From positions 1,496 through 58,846 of the forward strand of contig JAUNBM010000009.1 in the NCBI GenBank assembly GCA_030527115.1: a stretch of DNA of 57,351 bases, read 5' to 3'. The translations under genes were made by a program, and so were the position numbers. This DNA comes from Clostridia bacterium. GTDB taxonomy: Bacteria > Bacillota > Clostridia > Christensenellales > CAG-138. The notes beneath the pieces are model-generated. The model was not told the DNA's origin. It made no database searches and was given only the letters and a program-made list of their open reading frames with translations. Position 1 is the stretch's first letter, and each line of letters begins with the position of its first letter. Shown here piece after piece: positions 9,184 to 17,650 of this stretch.

Positions 9184-9212
9184 ATTATAATACAATATTA
9201 ATGAAACTTCAA
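9184..9212 (-). promoter_or_regulatory. cas operon promoter
   Basis: On the minus strand TTGAAG (9207-9212) and TATAAT (9184-9189) are 17 bases apart, giving a start near 9177 and a leader of about 60 bases before cas3. The -10 lies in the centre of a perfect 16-base palindrome (9180-9195) flanked by ATTAAT on each side, so it could also be an operator. Confidence 0.75.
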
Positions 9213-9284
9213 TGATTTTATATTTTCTGAGCTTTTAGGGGCTCGTGCGTTTGTTTTCCGGTTGGCGCGGGGCGGGCGGCGCGG

Positions 9285-10175
9285 TTAGCTCGGTTCGGGG
9301 CGGTTGAACCCCAGGCCATACGCCTCGTCCACGGTGCAAATCATGACCATTGCGTCCGGATCAATTTTATGCGCCGCCGAACGCGCCTTAAACACCTCCG
9401 TTTTGGAACAGACGCAGAGCATAATCATGCGCTCCTTTCCGGTATAAGCTCCCGTAGCGCGCATCAGCGTCGCGCCGCGCTCGGTGTCCTCGCTGATCCT
9501 GTCGGCTATCTCCTCGCTTTTATCGCTGATTACAAGCAACATCCTTTGCGAACCCGAGCCGTACATGAGTTTATCTATGACCGTCGTGCTGACGATTGTC
9601 ATCAAAACGCCGTATAAGACCGCATTTATGTTGCCGAACACGAAGCCGCCGGCGACGATAACCGCCCCGTCGACGACGAAGGATATGGTTCCTATCGACA
9701 TATGTGGAAGCTTCTTTTTAAGGCTCATTATGATGAAGTCGGTTCCCCCTGTCGATGAGTTGCGCATATATATCAGCGCAAGCCCTGCCCCGGACAGCGC
9801 GCCCGCGAAAAGCGAGGCGAGCAACGGATCGCCGCTGTATACCGGAAACAGTGGGAAGATGAGATCCATAAACAGGGCGGAGATTATCATGCTCTTTACC
9901 GACTTGAAAAAGAATTTCTTGCCGAGTATGCGAAAGCAGACCGCTATGACCGGAATATTCAATATCAGGGTGCAAAGCCCTATCCTCAGAAACGGAACAT
10001 AGTGGTTGATGATGAGCGCAATGCCCGAGATCCCTCCCGGCGCAAAGCTCGCGCCCGAAGCGAAGGTATAGATTCCCGCCGCAAAGAGTATGCTTCCAAT
10101 CGCGTCATAGATCAGATCCGCCGCGAGCAGTTTGAAATTCTGCCCGGTAAAAAAATTGCGAAGATTTATTTTCAT
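9285..10175 (-). CDS. YitT family membrane protein (DUF161/DUF2179)
   Basis: This 296-residue protein has about five hydrophobic segments in its first 200 residues, including the SGASFAPGGISGIALIIN and GALSGAGLALIYMRNSSTGGTDF elements of the YitT family. A soluble C-terminal DUF2179 domain follows, with a TERGATLMRATGAYTG core. The family is widespread in Firmicutes; its biochemical role is unsettled. The start is the ATG at 10175 with GGAGGT four bases upstream, not the ATG four codons earlier. It is monocistronic, between the cas operon and a divergent cassette. Confidence 0.88.
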   Translation of the reverse strand: MKINLRNFFTGQNFKLLAADLIYDAIGSILFAAGIYTFASGASFAPGGISGIALIINHYVPFLRIGLCTLILNIPVIAVCFRILGKKFFFKSVKSMIISALFMDLIFPLFPVYSGDPLLASLFAGALSGAGLALIYMRNSSTGGTDFIIMSLKKKLPHMSIGTISFVVDGAVIVAGGFVFGNINAVLYGVLMTIVSTTVIDKLMYGSGSQRMLLVISDKSEEIADRISEDTERGATLMRATGAYTGKERMIMLCVCSKTEVFKARSAAHKIDPDAMVMICTVDEAYGLGFNRPEPS

Positions 10176-10551
10176 TTTACCTCCCAAATCCAGCTCAAAA
10201 ACGAATAACGAAAAAACACACGGGGAAAAAGCTCCCGTTGCGTCAAGTCTGTGAACTTTGGCGGGGCTTTATCCCGGCTCCAGCGGGCTTTTTGCCATTC
10301 CTTCAATCAGATGTGCGAAAAAAACTCTCCCGCTGCCGCCCGAATTCATCGGTGCGCGAGCATAAGAGGCTATGACCGTCCGCTTTGAAAACGAACTCTT
10401 TTTTTGCTTGCCCGTCTCTCCCATGCGTCCATGTTATCGGTTCGCCCGCCGTCTGTCAAGCGATTTTGGAACGAATAAAAAAACTGTAAATTTGCAACCT
10501 AATTGATAGGAACCTTGTGTTATAATAGAAAATCGCGAAAGGATGAATGCA
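10176..10551. other. Divergent intergenic region
   Basis: These 376 bases separate the minus-strand yitT-like gene from the plus-strand lipoprotein cassette. I see no gene, tRNA or recognisable riboswitch. There are short imperfect GC-rich inverted repeats near 10215-10300. The only clear element is the extended -10 at 10518-10526. Confidence 0.6.
10518..10526 (+). promoter_or_regulatory. Extended -10 promoter of the surface-acylation cassette
   Basis: TGT followed directly by TATAAT (10521-10526) forms an extended -10. No good -35 lies at 16-18 bases. The start would be near 10533, shortly before the AAAGGA ribosome site of the lipoprotein gene. Confidence 0.6.
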
Positions 10552-11208
10552 ATGAAAAAAACAATTATCATATTGCTGGCGGCACTTTTAGTAATAACCG
10601 TCGTCGGCTGTAAAAACAGGGAGCAGAATCAAAACAGTCCCGCTCCTACCGTCAGCGCCACGGAGGCGCCTGCCCAAAGTCCCTCGGACGAGCCCTCGGC
10701 GGACGCCACCTTGGAACCCACCTCGGAACCCGTCGCCAGCTCGTCGCCCGATTCGAGCGGGGAGCCGGACGCCCAGAGCGCCTTGGCCGCAGAGCTTGAA
10801 GCCATCTTCAGCGCGGCGGAGCCGACCCAGATGATGCTCGCGCCCGCCACTAACGTCGACTTGAGCGATGCGGACACGGCGGCCTATTTCCTCGGCCTCT
10901 CCGATTTAACCGGAATCAGGGAAGCGGTTTATATTGAGCCGATGATGAGCAGTATCGCTTTTTCGGCGGTGCTTATCGAGCTGGAGGACGGCGCGGACGT
11001 TGAAACGATTAAGCAGGCGATAGTTACCGACATTAACGAGAGCAAGTGGATCTGCGTAACCGCCAACAAGCTGTCCGCCAACCACAGCGGCAACCTGATA
11101 TTCTTCGTGATGGGCGATTCGGAGCTGGTTGAGAACTACATGGGCGCATTCGAGAGCCTGCATGAGGATGAGCTTGGCGAGCGCTTTGAAAGGACGATAG
11201 TCGAATAA
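10552..11208 (+). CDS. Lipoprotein, DUF4358-like
   Basis: A 218-residue secreted lipoprotein. A Lys-Lys start, a hydrophobic stretch and the lipobox VVGC (Cys near residue 20) mark a signal peptidase II site. Residues about 25-75 are a Pro/Ser/Thr/Glu-rich linker. The rest resembles DUF4358 proteins, which in Clostridia often stand beside MBOAT and DHHW genes, as here. I start it at the ATG at 10552, eight bases after AAAGGA. An ATG three codons upstream overlaps that site. Its job is not known; position suggests a partner in surface acylation. Confidence 0.75.
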   Translation: MKKTIIILLAALLVITVVGCKNREQNQNSPAPTVSATEAPAQSPSDEPSADATLEPTSEPVASSSPDSSGEPDAQSALAAELEAIFSAAEPTQMMLAPATNVDLSDADTAAYFLGLSDLTGIREAVYIEPMMSSIAFSAVLIELEDGADVETIKQAIVTDINESKWICVTANKLSANHSGNLIFFVMGDSELVENYMGAFESLHEDELGERFERTIVE

Positions 11209-11226
11209 CAAAAAAGGGAGTAGCCG

Positions 11227-12627
11227 ATGCTCTTTTCCTCGATAACGTTTTTATTCTATTTTTTGCCGCCGGTACTGCTTTTGTACTTCGCGGTTCCGTT
11301 TCGAGCAAAGAATCTCGTGCTACTCCTCGCTTCCCTCCTCTTCTACTTTTACGGCGAGCCGATTTACACCCTGTTGCTCTTTGGCTCTGCGCTGTCCGCC
11401 TACATTCACGGCCTGCTGATAGCCAGATTTCGCGCCACAAAGCTGTCCAGGGTTTTTCTCGTTTCCTCGATTGCCGTGAGCCTGATGATCCTCGGCTTTT
11501 TCAAGTACGCCGATTTTGCAATCGAGACGGTCAACGGCATTTTGGGAACCGGAATCGGTCTGCTGAACATCGCGCTCCCAATAGGCATCAGCTTCTATAC
11601 CTTCCAAACGCTCAGCTATACCATCGACGTTTATCGCAAAAAGGCACAGGTTCAGAAAAGCTTTTTGAAGCTCTTCACCTATGTCGCCCTGTTTCCTCAG
11701 CTCATCGCAGGCCCAATCGTCCGGTATACGACGATAGAAAACGAGCTGTCGCTAAGGAAGCACAGCCTTGCCGACGCCGCCTACGGCGCGGGACGCTTTG
11801 TGCTGGGGCTCGGCAAAAAGGTTTTGCTCGCCAATGCTTTCGGGCTTTTTTGCACGGAGTTTCGCGCAAGCGCCGCGCCCTCCGTGCTGTATTATTGGCT
11901 CTATGCGATAGCCTTCTGCCTGCAGGTCTACTTCGATTTTTCAGGCTACTCCGATATGGCGATAGGGCTGGGGCGCATCTTCGGCTTTAAGTTTTTGGAA
12001 AACTTCGATTATCCGTTCATATCGACGAGCGTTTCGGAATTCTGGCGCAGATGGCACATCTCGCTCGGCGCGTGGTTTCGGGATTACCTCTATATCCCGC
12101 TCGGAGGCAACCGCGTAAGCCTGCCGCGCTGGCTGTTCAACATCCTCGTGGTCTGGTTTTTAACCGGTCTCTGGCATGGGGCAAGCTGGAATTTTGTCGT
12201 ATGGGGGCTGTTTTTCGCGGTGTTTTTGGCAATGGAGAAGCTCTTTTTGGGAAGGGTTTTGCAAAAGCTCCCTAAATTCGTCTCGCATATGTACCTGCTG
12301 ATTGTGGTGGTAATTAGTTTCGTTATATTCAACGCCGGAAGCATAGCGGAGATTGGAACGGATCTTTCGTCGATGTTCGGCCTCGCCGGCCTGCCCTTCT
12401 CAACCTTTGAAACTCGTTACGCCCTGAGCAGCTATGCGGTGCTGTTTGTTGTCGCCATTTTAGGTTGCACGCCCCTCGTTTCGCGGCTCTACAAGCGGAT
12501 TCAGAATAACAAACTCGGCTTTTGCGCCCGAGCCGTTTCCCCGCTGGTGCTGGCCGCGCTTTTGATACTGATAACCGCCTACCTTGTGGATGGGGGGTTC
12601 AATCCGTTTTTGTATTTCAGGTTTTAG
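11227..12627 (+). CDS. MBOAT family O-acyltransferase (AlgI/DltB-like)
   Basis: A 466-residue polytopic membrane protein. It carries the MBOAT core: SEFWRRWHISLGAWFRDYL with His277, YIPLGGNR, and LTGLWHGASWNF with His317, the usual catalytic His. Such proteins pass acyl groups across the membrane to a partner that acylates alginate, teichoic acid or another polymer. The downstream DHHW gene starts two bases after its stop, so the pair probably works together. A GGGAG site lies before the ATG. The acceptor polymer cannot be told from the sequence. Confidence 0.92.
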   Translation: MLFSSITFLFYFLPPVLLLYFAVPFRAKNLVLLLASLLFYFYGEPIYTLLLFGSALSAYIHGLLIARFRATKLSRVFLVSSIAVSLMILGFFKYADFAIETVNGILGTGIGLLNIALPIGISFYTFQTLSYTIDVYRKKAQVQKSFLKLFTYVALFPQLIAGPIVRYTTIENELSLRKHSLADAAYGAGRFVLGLGKKVLLANAFGLFCTEFRASAAPSVLYYWLYAIAFCLQVYFDFSGYSDMAIGLGRIFGFKFLENFDYPFISTSVSEFWRRWHISLGAWFRDYLYIPLGGNRVSLPRWLFNILVVWFLTGLWHGASWNFVVWGLFFAVFLAMEKLFLGRVLQKLPKFVSHMYLLIVVVISFVIFNAGSIAEIGTDLSSMFGLAGLPFSTFETRYALSSYAVLFVVAILGCTPLVSRLYKRIQNNKLGFCARAVSPLVLAALLILITAYLVDGGFNPFLYFRF

Positions 12628-12629
12628 GT

Positions 12630-13727
12630 ATGAAAAGAAGTGTTTTAAACCTTGCAACTATCATAAGCCTGGGTCTGATCCTCCTTACGGGGTTCATCTG
12701 GTGCGTTTTAAAACCCGCCGACGAGCTTTCGACCGCCGAACGCCGCTCCCTGCAACAGTTTCCTTCCCCAAGCCTCGACACGGTGCTGTCGGGGGAATGG
12801 ATGGAGGACTTTGACGCCTATACTCTCGATCAGTTCCCGTTGCGCGATCACTTCCGCACCGTTAAGGCGCTTTGGCAGTTTGAAGTGTTGCGGCAGAAGG
12901 ACAACAACGGGATATATATCGTGGACGGCAACGTCTATAAGCTCGAATATCCGCTGAATGAAAACTCCGTCGTCAAGGCGGCCAACAAGCTGAACGAGCT
13001 GTATGACCTCTATCTTGCCGATTCCGAATGCACGGCGTACTATGCCGTAGTTCCGGATAAAAACTATTTTGCCGCCGAACAAAACGGCTACCCTGCGCTG
13101 GACTACGAGCGCTTGCTCAGCCTGCTGTCCGAGAATATAGAGCATCTCGAGCGGATAGATATTTTCGACTGCCTTTCGGCTGAGGATTATTACCGAACCG
13201 ACGCTCATTGGCGGCAGGAGAAGCTCGAAAAGGTCGTCGCCCGCCTTTCAGAAAGGCTCGGCTTTGAATATGAGACGGAGTTTGAGCAGGAAACGCTCGC
13301 CCCGTTTTACGGCGTGTACTACGGGCAGGCGGCCCTTCCGATAGCCTCCGAGAGCCTGACCATCCTGCATTCCGACACGATAGATTCCGCCGTCGTCACC
13401 AACTATGAAACCGGAGAGATCGGCGGGGTCTATGATACCAACGATTTCTTTGGCCTCGATCCCTACGATGTTTTTTTGCAGGGCGCCTGCCCGCTGATGA
13501 CGATAGAAAACCCAAACTCCGACAGCGAAAAGGAGCTGATAATCTTCCGGGACTCCTTTGGCTCCTCGCTCGCGCCCCTGCTTATAGCGGGTTATGAAAA
13601 GATAACCCTCGTAGATATCCGCTATATCAGCAGTTCCTATGTTGGAGAATTCGTGGACTTTTCCAATCAGGACGTGCTTTTTATCTACTCCACCCTTATA
13701 ATCAACAACAGCGAATCGCTGAAATAG
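12630..13727 (+). CDS. DHHW family protein, SGNH/AlgX-like acylation partner
   Basis: A 365-residue protein with one N-terminal membrane anchor (residues about 7-26) and an extracellular domain. The DHHW-type motif appears as TDAHW (Asp191, His193), and RDSFGSS near residue 308 supplies the likely Ser, as in the SGNH-like domains of AlgJ and AlgX. The family is usually encoded beside an MBOAT gene; here the gap is two bases, with only a weak ribosome site, so coupling is likely. It probably receives the acyl group outside the cell. An open frame extends back into the MBOAT gene but the Lys-Arg anchor start at 12630 is the sensible one. Confidence 0.85.
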   Translation: MKRSVLNLATIISLGLILLTGFIWCVLKPADELSTAERRSLQQFPSPSLDTVLSGEWMEDFDAYTLDQFPLRDHFRTVKALWQFEVLRQKDNNGIYIVDGNVYKLEYPLNENSVVKAANKLNELYDLYLADSECTAYYAVVPDKNYFAAEQNGYPALDYERLLSLLSENIEHLERIDIFDCLSAEDYYRTDAHWRQEKLEKVVARLSERLGFEYETEFEQETLAPFYGVYYGQAALPIASESLTILHSDTIDSAVVTNYETGEIGGVYDTNDFFGLDPYDVFLQGACPLMTIENPNSDSEKELIIFRDSFGSSLAPLLIAGYEKITLVDIRYISSSYVGEFVDFSNQDVLFIYSTLIINNSESLK

Positions 13728-13796
13728 TCGGCGGAAACGAAAAACTGAACGGAATTTTGACGGGGCTGTTGGGACGATCTAAAGCCCAGATAGCAC

Positions 13797-13882
13797 GACA
13801 GCCCGCTTTAGGGGCGGGGCTGTCAAGCTATATTCTTTGACAAATGGTTTTTTCGCTTATGAGGCGCCGTTTTTAGGCGCTC
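13797..13882. terminator. Hairpins between convergent genes
   Basis: Two hairpins lie between the DHHW gene and dnaB: GACAGCCC (13797-13804) with GGGCTGTC (13817-13824), and GAGGCGCC (13861-13868) with GGCGCTC (13876-13882), the second overlapping the dnaB stop. Neither has a long U-run, so they are weak or factor-assisted terminators at best. Confidence 0.4.
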
Positions 13883-15227
13883 AGCCCTGGGGCGCGATAT
13901 TCATAAAGCGCGTATATTCGCCCTGCCAGGCAAGCGCTATCTTGTCGACGGGGCCGTGGCGGTGCTTGGCGACGTTTATCTCGCTCTTGTTGTCCGCCGT
14001 TGGGTCGTACGCCTGCTCGCGGTAGAGCAGTATAACCATATCGGCGTCCTGCTCGATGGAACCGCTCTCGCGCAGGTCGGAAATCTGGGGATGGTGATCC
14101 TGCCTTTGATCCGGCCCGCGATTGAGCTGGCTCAAAAGCATAATCGGCACGTTCAGCTCCCTCGCCAGCAGCTTTAAGGCGCGGGTCATATCGGATATCT
14201 CCTGCTGACGGTTGTCGTTCTTTCGGGAGCCGCCGCCAACCCCGAGCATCAACTGCATATAGTCGATGATAACCATATCCAGCCCGAAGCGCGCTTGAAG
14301 CCTGCGGCACTTCGAGCGTATCTGCGCGACGGTGACGCCGCCGGTATCGTCGATATGGAGCTTGCTCGCCTGCATCGGGATGGCGCTGTCCATCAGCCTT
14401 TGCGTCTCCTCCTGCGTGAGAACCCCCTCCTTGATGCGCTGGGAATCGACCGCCGCTTCGGAGCAGAGCATCCTGGTTACAAGCTGTTCGCGGCTCATCT
14501 CCAGGCTGAAAACCACCACCGAGCGGTCGTCATGCAGGGCGGCGTACTGCGCTATATTCATAGCGAATGCGGTTTTGCCCATAGCCGGACGCGCCGCCAC
14601 TATGATAAGATCGCTCTTTTGAAAGCCGTTTGTGAGCCTGTCCAGCGCCTTAAAACCGGAGGCTATGCCGGTTATCCTCCCCTTTCGCGCCATAAGCTCC
14701 CCTATCTCGTTGAGAGCGTCGGGAACTATCTGGGATATCGGAACCAGCGAATCCTCGGTCTTGCGCATGGCGATATTGTAAATGCGCTTTTCCGCCATAT
14801 CCAGCGAATCCTCGACGTTCAAACTGTCGTTCATCCCGTCGTTTATCATCTCGTGCCCCGCCTTAATCAGGGCGCGCTGTACGCTGTGTTCCTCCACTAT
14901 CCTGGCGTAATGCTGAACATTGGCGGCGGTGGGAACAAACTGCATCAGCTCGGTGAGATAGATGGTTCCGCCCGCCGAATCCAGCTTTCCGGTTCTATCC
15001 AGCTCCTCGTTCAACGTTACCAGATCGACGGCGCTTCCCTTGAAGCGGATGTCGCGCATGGCGGCGAAAATCTGCTCGTGGGCATTGGCATAGAAGTCCT
15101 CCGCCCGCAGCTGTTCGAGCATCTGCTCCAGCGCGTTGTGATCCAACAGCATCGCGCCCAAAACGGAGCGCTCAGCGTCCACATTGTGCGGAATCGTTTT
15201 TTCGAGCAAGTTTAAACTGTCTTCCAT
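13881..15227 (-). CDS. dnaB: Replicative DNA helicase DnaB
   Basis: Hexameric helicase of the replication fork. The 448-residue protein has the N-terminal collar domain (PHNVDAERSVLGAMLLD) and the RecA-like domain with Walker A ARPAMGKTAFA, Walker B DMVIIDYMQLM and the C-terminal LRESGSIEQDADMV motif. AAAGGAATAAC precedes the ATG. It follows rplI by one base and shares its promoter; this rplI-dnaB pairing after gdpP is conserved in Firmicutes. No intein is present. Confidence 0.96.
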   Translation of the reverse strand: MEDSLNLLEKTIPHNVDAERSVLGAMLLDHNALEQMLEQLRAEDFYANAHEQIFAAMRDIRFKGSAVDLVTLNEELDRTGKLDSAGGTIYLTELMQFVPTAANVQHYARIVEEHSVQRALIKAGHEMINDGMNDSLNVEDSLDMAEKRIYNIAMRKTEDSLVPISQIVPDALNEIGELMARKGRITGIASGFKALDRLTNGFQKSDLIIVAARPAMGKTAFAMNIAQYAALHDDRSVVVFSLEMSREQLVTRMLCSEAAVDSQRIKEGVLTQEETQRLMDSAIPMQASKLHIDDTGGVTVAQIRSKCRRLQARFGLDMVIIDYMQLMLGVGGGSRKNDNRQQEISDMTRALKLLARELNVPIMLLSQLNRGPDQRQDHHPQISDLRESGSIEQDADMVILLYREQAYDPTADNKSEINVAKHRHGPVDKIALAWQGEYTRFMNIAPQG

Positions 15228-15228
15228 G

Positions 15229-15669
15229 TTATTCCTTTACGATGACCCTGAAGGTGGTGGATACTCCTTCAAAGAGGCTGACTTTGGCGGTATATTCACC
15301 GACCGAGCGGATGGGCTCAACCGTAATCTTCTTGCGGTCAGCCTCGATTCCGCGCTGTTCCAGCAGGGCGCTGGCTATCTCCTTTGCGCTAACCGTGCCG
15401 AACAGCTTTCCGTTTTCCCCTACCCGCGCTTTCACCGTGACGGATGCGCCCTCGAGCTTTTTAACCTTTTCACGGGCTTCTATCCCCGCCTGAAACTTTC
15501 GGTGCTGTGCCGCGCTTTTTTGGATATTCATCGCGTTAACCGCGCTGGAGTCCGCCGGACTTGCGAGCTTTCGAGGCAAAAGATAGTTTCTTGCATAGCC
15601 GTCGGAAACATTGACAATTTCGCCCTTCTTTCCGGTTCCCTTAATATCCTGCTCCAATAATACCTTCAT
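15229..15669 (-). CDS. rplI: 50S ribosomal protein bL9
   Basis: A 146-residue bL9 with the N-terminal rRNA-binding domain (MKVLLEQDIKGTGKKGEIV, then GYARNYLLPRKLA), a connecting helix and the C-terminal domain with GKLFGTVSAKEIA. The length is normal. AAGGAGG lies upstream of the ATG. It heads a two-gene unit with dnaB. Confidence 0.97.
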   Translation of the reverse strand: MKVLLEQDIKGTGKKGEIVNVSDGYARNYLLPRKLASPADSSAVNAMNIQKSAAQHRKFQAGIEAREKVKKLEGASVTVKARVGENGKLFGTVSAKEIASALLEQRGIEADRKKITVEPIRSVGEYTAKVSLFEGVSTTFRVIVKE

Positions 15670-15689
15670 AGATCTGCACCTCCTTAGTT

Positions 15690-15719
15690 ATTCTATCACG
15701 CGAAATACGGCTTCGTCAA
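15690..15719 (-). promoter_or_regulatory. rplI-dnaB promoter
   Basis: On the minus strand TTGACG (15714-15719) and TAGAAT (15690-15695) are 18 bases apart, with TGA just before the -10. The -35 overlaps the gdpP stop codon, so rplI-dnaB can be expressed apart from yybS-gdpP. Confidence 0.65.
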
Positions 15720-17650
15720 TTGACTCCGCCCTCGTATTCTTCGATGTTTCTAATCAGCTCCGCCCTCGCCTGCTCCATCGTCATGTTCTTTAGCTGTGCG
15801 CCCGCCATAGTCAGATGCCCGCCGCCGCCGAGCCGCTCCAAAATAAGCTGAACGTTGACCCTGCCATAGCTTCTGCCGGAGATGGCTATGGACTCCTCGT
15901 CCTCGCCCAGCACGAAGGCGGCCGTAACCCCTCGTATTCCCAAAAGCTCGTCCGCCGCCTGCGCCGCGGTCAGCTTGGAATTGGGCACTGCCTTGTCACA
16001 CCAGGATACGGCTATGCCGCTGCTCCTTATCATGGCGCGCTCAACCGTATTTGCGCAATGGATATAGCTGTTGAGATCATTTTGAAACATCAGCTTAACC
16101 ATGCCGAGATCCGCTCCGTTGCGCCTAAGATAGCCCGCCGCCTCAAAGGTGCGCGAGCCGACGTTGAAGGCGAACTGCTTGGTATCGACGGTGATTCCCG
16201 CAAGCAACGCACTGCAGGTAAAGGCGGTGGGCCTCACCCCGTCGGCAAAATACTGCATCACCTCGGTTACCATCTCCGACGCCGAGGAGGAGCGGGATTC
16301 CAAATAATGCAGGGTGGTATTGTCGATATAGTCCGCGCTCCTGCGGTGATGGTCGATCAGAACGAGATGGTTTACCATCCCAATAAGCTCCGGAGCCGTC
16401 GTTGTATTGGCGCGCTGTGTATCGACGACAACCAGCACGGAATTGGACTTGAGCATCCCCTTCGCCTGCTCCGGCGTAACCAGACAGCGGCTTGCCAGCC
16501 CGTCCTTTTCCATATGCGAGACCGCATCGTCTATCATCGGGTTGGAGCTGTCTAAAACTATGTAGGCGTGGGAGCCGATATGGTTCGCGCAGGTCATAAC
16601 TCCGAGTGCGGCCCCGATGCAATCCATGTCCGAATGCTTGTGCCCCATGATGAACACGTCGCCGGCATTCTCAAACAGCTGGTGCAACGCCTTGGAGAAC
16701 AGCCGCGTCTTTACCCGCGACTGGACGGTTTCCTTTTGGTTCTTTCCGCCGTAAAAGCGATAGTTCGTACCCTCCTTGACTACCGCCTGATCGCCGCCGC
16801 GCCCCAGCGCCAGCTCCATGGCGGAGCGCGCCCCCTCCTCGGACTGAGCCAGCCTCGGCGCAACGCCTACGGCTATGGAGAGCGAAATCTGCATTCCCGT
16901 TCCGGTATCTATTCTGCGCACCTGCTCCATCAGCGAAAAGCGATCTTTCTCGAGCAGTTCAAGCTGTTTCGACTCGAATATGCACAAAAACCTGCCGTTC
17001 TCATACCGGCGGTACAGCCCTCCCTGGCGTTTGCAAAGGTCGGACACGAGGCGCTCGACCTCAGCCAAAACGGAGGTCTTTTGCACCTGAAGCTCGCTTG
17101 TCAGCTCCTCATAGTTGTCGACATAGACGAGCATCACATAGGGCATCTGCTCGGTATAGAGCCTTTGATAGTGTACGGCTTCGGTTCGGTCAAGCCAATA
17201 TTGGAAGGTGAGCTTGCGGGTGGAACTCTTGCGCTTCAGGGGCATATTCATCACCTGATAACTGCTTCCGGCATGAACGAGCTGTTGGGCGGCGACATTC
17301 TTCTTTTCGAGGTATTGCGGGAGTATTTCGGTGATATTCGCCCCGTCGTAGATCTTCTTGAAAGCGTCGTTGCGCCAGCAAATCCTGCCCCTGTCATCAG
17401 CGATGAGCGCCGGAACGGCTACAAAATTGATTATCTTTGCCGCCACCTCGCGGTTGTCGTTGAACACGGCGTCCATCTGCGCCTGTTGCTTGCGCCCTGT
17501 GCCCGACAGCACGAGCAGAACCACCCCGAACACCACAGCGGCGGCGGCGGAAGTTGCTATACCCCAGCTCACACTCAAGAAGAAAACACAGCCTCCGAGC
17601 GCAAGAAGGGCTATTCCCAGAAATATCAAAAGTCCCCGATAAGTTTTCAT
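15716..17650 (-). CDS. gdpP: Cyclic-di-AMP phosphodiesterase GdpP
   Basis: GdpP hydrolyses c-di-AMP. The 644-residue protein has two N-terminal membrane helices (residues about 7-50), a PAS-like region, a degenerate GGDEF domain (about 170-300) and a DHH/DHHA1 domain: MGHKHSDMDCIGAALG, VVVDTQ, LIDHHRR and GGGGHLTMAGAQL. The DHH metal ligands look intact. Its ATG shares a base with the yybS stop, with GGAGGAG upstream, so the two are coupled. A second c-di-AMP phosphodiesterase, PgpH, is encoded at 48829-51000. Confidence 0.94.
   Translation of the reverse strand: MKTYRGLLIFLGIALLALGGCVFFLSVSWGIATSAAAAVVFGVVLLVLSGTGRKQQAQMDAVFNDNREVAAKIINFVAVPALIADDRGRICWRNDAFKKIYDGANITEILPQYLEKKNVAAQQLVHAGSSYQVMNMPLKRKSSTRKLTFQYWLDRTEAVHYQRLYTEQMPYVMLVYVDNYEELTSELQVQKTSVLAEVERLVSDLCKRQGGLYRRYENGRFLCIFESKQLELLEKDRFSLMEQVRRIDTGTGMQISLSIAVGVAPRLAQSEEGARSAMELALGRGGDQAVVKEGTNYRFYGGKNQKETVQSRVKTRLFSKALHQLFENAGDVFIMGHKHSDMDCIGAALGVMTCANHIGSHAYIVLDSSNPMIDDAVSHMEKDGLASRCLVTPEQAKGMLKSNSVLVVVDTQRANTTTAPELIGMVNHLVLIDHHRRSADYIDNTTLHYLESRSSSASEMVTEVMQYFADGVRPTAFTCSALLAGITVDTKQFAFNVGSRTFEAAGYLRRNGADLGMVKLMFQNDLNSYIHCANTVERAMIRSSGIAVSWCDKAVPNSKLTAAQAADELLGIRGVTAAFVLGEDEESIAISGRSYGRVNVQLILERLGGGGHLTMAGAQLKNMTMEQARAELIRNIEEYEGGVN

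Noticed and set aside
14295..15215. A 306-codon plus-strand frame opposite dnaB
   Set aside because: It is a mirror frame caused by GC-rich codons; dnaB on the other strand has all family motifs.
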